Source: UBA11612 sp965228575 (GTDB lineage: Bacteria > Pseudomonadota > Alphaproteobacteria > Rhodospirillales > Rhodospirillaceae). Taken from it: DNA of 64,000 nucleotides. This document shows positions 62,565 to 64,000 of the stretch, piece after piece. The position numbers and the translations under genes were made by a program. The notes below the pieces were generated by a model. The model was not told the origin of the DNA, did no database searches, and saw nothing but the letters and a program-made list of their open reading frames with translations. The stretch covers positions 69,169 through 133,168 of the forward strand of contig CBDDHW010000072.1 in the NCBI GenBank assembly GCA_965228575.1. The letters are read 5' to 3'. Positions within the stretch are counted from its first letter, which is position 1. Every line of letters begins with the position of its first letter.

Positions 62565-63716
62565 CTAAGACTTTGAACCAGATGCGCCGGACGGTTTGTA
62601 CCGCAGTTCCCAGGCTCCAAGGTTATTCAACTGCCACAGTTCCTTGTTTCGTGCGCCTTCTATGACCTCTTGAAACTGGGCTTTTGAAATTCCGATATAG
62701 CGGCAAAAATGATCGATATAACGATCACTGCAGCGTCCGTCATACGTCTCTACGGCCCTCACCGCCTCTTCACGGGTCATTTTGCCAAGCCTTAGCTGGA
62801 CACTGGCCTGTTGAACCACCTTTCCAAACCCAAGTTTTAAATGCTTGATCATTTGGTTAACGTGAACGAATTCGTCGTCAACTGCTTCAAAAGCATTTAG
62901 CGACCCCGTCTCTTCCGGTAAGGCATCGAAACCCGTACGCGGCTTTAAGCCGTGAGCAAGCGCAAACGCCCCGTTTGCGAGATCGTTAAAGTCGCGCATG
63001 TAATATCCGAGGTACACGATTTTCAATTGAGCGCGTTCAAAGTCGTGCTCCGAGGGATACTTGTACCAATTCATCTCCTTGGCGGTGAGACCACTCTCGA
63101 GCCAAGCATCAAGCTCGCCGCCCGCAAGTGTGTTGTGAAACCTCTGCTTGTTGCCATCGCTGGACACCGACCCAACACTTCCGCCAAAGGCTAGCGCGGG
63201 ATTTTCGCCTAAAAAAATGAGCGGGATACCATAGGCAATCGCGACGCGCGGGAGCGATGCATACAGCACCAGTTCACTTGCTTTAAAAATATTGGTGAAT
63301 TTTAGGAAACTGTACCGCGTCAATTTCTTTGAAACCTGCGGAGCCGGGCCAACCATATGGAGGTCAAATCCCTGTTCCACCAGATTCGATAAATTTTCCG
63401 CTCCGCGCTGCGTTTGCTGCTCCGGCGGATACACGCACGACACCAGCAACGGATTTAACCCCAGATTGTCGCGTGCGAAGAACGACTGTCGAATACTGTC
63501 TTTCCCACCGCTCACACCCATAATGCAATCGTAAACGCCGCGCTTATTTGTCCGCCCCCACGCACAAATCTCCTCGAGCTCCTTCGCGCGCGCGTCCCAA
63601 TCAACATCGGCGAGGCTCTCTGCATACCTACAGGGCAGGCAGACACCCTCTTCATCGAAAACCCCGTCGGGCCACGTGTTTGGGGTTACGCACTTCGCGC
63701 AATATGACACCGTCAT
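62565..63716 (-). CDS. N-acetyl sugar amidotransferase (WbpG/PseA type)
   Basis: ATG 63716 gives 383 residues: zinc CxxC pairs (C6, C9, C26, C29), then the canonical PP-loop S-G-G-K-D-S at 69-74, and a C-terminal helical domain with V-Q-L-R-L-G-K-M-T-R. It activates the sugar acetamido group with ATP for amidination by ammonia from HisH/HisF, whose genes follow directly on the same strand. Compared with its paralog at 59.8 kb it keeps the standard ATP loop, so it is the better candidate for the active enzyme. Confidence 0.92.
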   Translation of the reverse strand: MTVSYCAKCVTPNTWPDGVFDEEGVCLPCRYAESLADVDWDARAKELEEICAWGRTNKRGVYDCIMGVSGGKDSIRQSFFARDNLGLNPLLVSCVYPPEQQTQRGAENLSNLVEQGFDLHMVGPAPQVSKKLTRYSFLKFTNIFKASELVLYASLPRVAIAYGIPLIFLGENPALAFGGSVGSVSSDGNKQRFHNTLAGGELDAWLESGLTAKEMNWYKYPSEHDFERAQLKIVYLGYYMRDFNDLANGAFALAHGLKPRTGFDALPEETGSLNAFEAVDDEFVHVNQMIKHLKLGFGKVVQQASVQLRLGKMTREEAVRAVETYDGRCSDRYIDHFCRYIGISKAQFQEVIEGARNKELWQLNNLGAWELRYKPSGASGSKS

Positions 63717-63780
63717 CGAAAAGCTTTCAGTTTGATCGAGTTGGTCAGGAAAGGCGTTGTTGGGCCCAAAGCTAAGATCA

Positions 63781-64000
63781 TCACTCCTCAAGTGCAAGGC
63801 GTTCAAAGCTGCGGCTTAAATACGTGGCAAGGTACTGGCCCATTATGCGATGGGCGTGCGCATTCGGGTGCGGATCCGGTTCCGTTACCCACAAACTTGG
63901 GGGGCTTTGATCTTCTAGCGCGGGCAAAAGATCGACGAACTCGATGTCATGTTCCTCTGCGATCACCCTCAATTTCGATGTCACCTCCGTGAATGGATAC
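63781..64000 (-). CDS. SGNH/GDSL-type hydrolase, C-terminal part (partial at right edge)
   Basis: The open frame runs off the right edge. The visible 72 residues end with the SGNH block V: E-P-D-P-H-P-N-A-H-A-H, with catalytic Asp and His, preceded by E-H-D-I-E-F-V-D-L-L-P. Such hydrolases add or remove acetyl or acyl groups on glycans or lipids. A GTG at 63984 is in frame but probably internal. Upstream context lies outside the window. Confidence 0.75.
   Translation of the reverse strand, partial: YPFTEVTSKLRVIAEEHDIEFVDLLPALEDQSPPSLWVTEPDPHPNAHAHRIMGQYLATYLSRSFERLALEE

Overview
The window looks like part of the chromosome of an alphaproteobacterium, probably Rhodospirillales-like. Evidence: UPF0262 next to hisD, a short-form hisG, protein-level resemblance to alphaproteobacterial families, and a PspF/PspABC envelope-stress locus with a sigma-54 promoter. 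This placement is inference from gene content; no marker gene fixes the genus. Coding density is high. Two tRNAs are present (Thr-GGT, Gly-CCC). No CRISPR array, IS element, integrase or rRNA was seen.

Layout. (1) 1-6.4 kb, + strand: a low-GC run of glycan-tailoring genes (sugar reductase/epimerase, CmcI-type and TylF-type enzymes, PhyH-type oxygenase, methyltransferase, carbamoyltransferase). (2) 6.4-10.0 kb, - strand: a tightly overlapping CDP-sugar operon rfbF-rfbG-RmlC-like-C-methyltransferase. Together these could make an O-/C-methylated, carbamoylated 6-deoxy sugar. (3) 10.2-16.1 kb, - strand: core genes maf, LMW phosphatase, UPF0262, hisD, hisG, murA, dcd. (4) 16.2-21.4 kb: tRNA-Thr, then glycosyltransferases and methyltransferases. 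(5) 21.5-29.5 kb: aminotransferase, DHA2 efflux pump, KamA-like radical SAM enzyme, AGCS symporter, sulfide:quinone oxidoreductase, TPR lipoprotein. (6) 29.5-35.2 kb: pspF, sigma-54 promoter, a small exported protein, pspA, pspB, pspC, a second PspB-like protein, and two paralogous degenerate receiver proteins. (7) 35.3-39.2 kb: a Cas2/VapD-like small protein and a large autotransporter with an elaborate leader. (8) 39.2-44.3 kb: hisI, cysS, argE, a conserved unknown, tRNA-Gly, an A24 peptidase. (9) 44.4-64 kb: a surface/flagellar nonulosonate region with pseB, pseC, a PseH-like acetyltransferase and pseF, further sugar aminotransferase/oxidoreductase/HAD/NUDIX genes, and an acetamidino-sugar set: two N-acetyl-sugar amidotransferases flanking a HisH/HisF pair. 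No PseI is in the window and no clear PseG was recognised.

The most notable direct observation is that three glycan genes (an FkbM methyltransferase, a surface-carbohydrate protein and the HisH-type amidotransferase) are each broken by a single-base change at or beside a homopolymer, and each is restored by removing one base. This is either a sequencing/assembly problem, gene decay, or, for the T8 tract, possible phase variation. Other points are the expanded psp operon, the noncanonical PP-loop of one amidotransferase, the loss of the HisF catalytic Asp, an apparent ATT start, and paired direct repeats plus a long hairpin ahead of the autotransporter.
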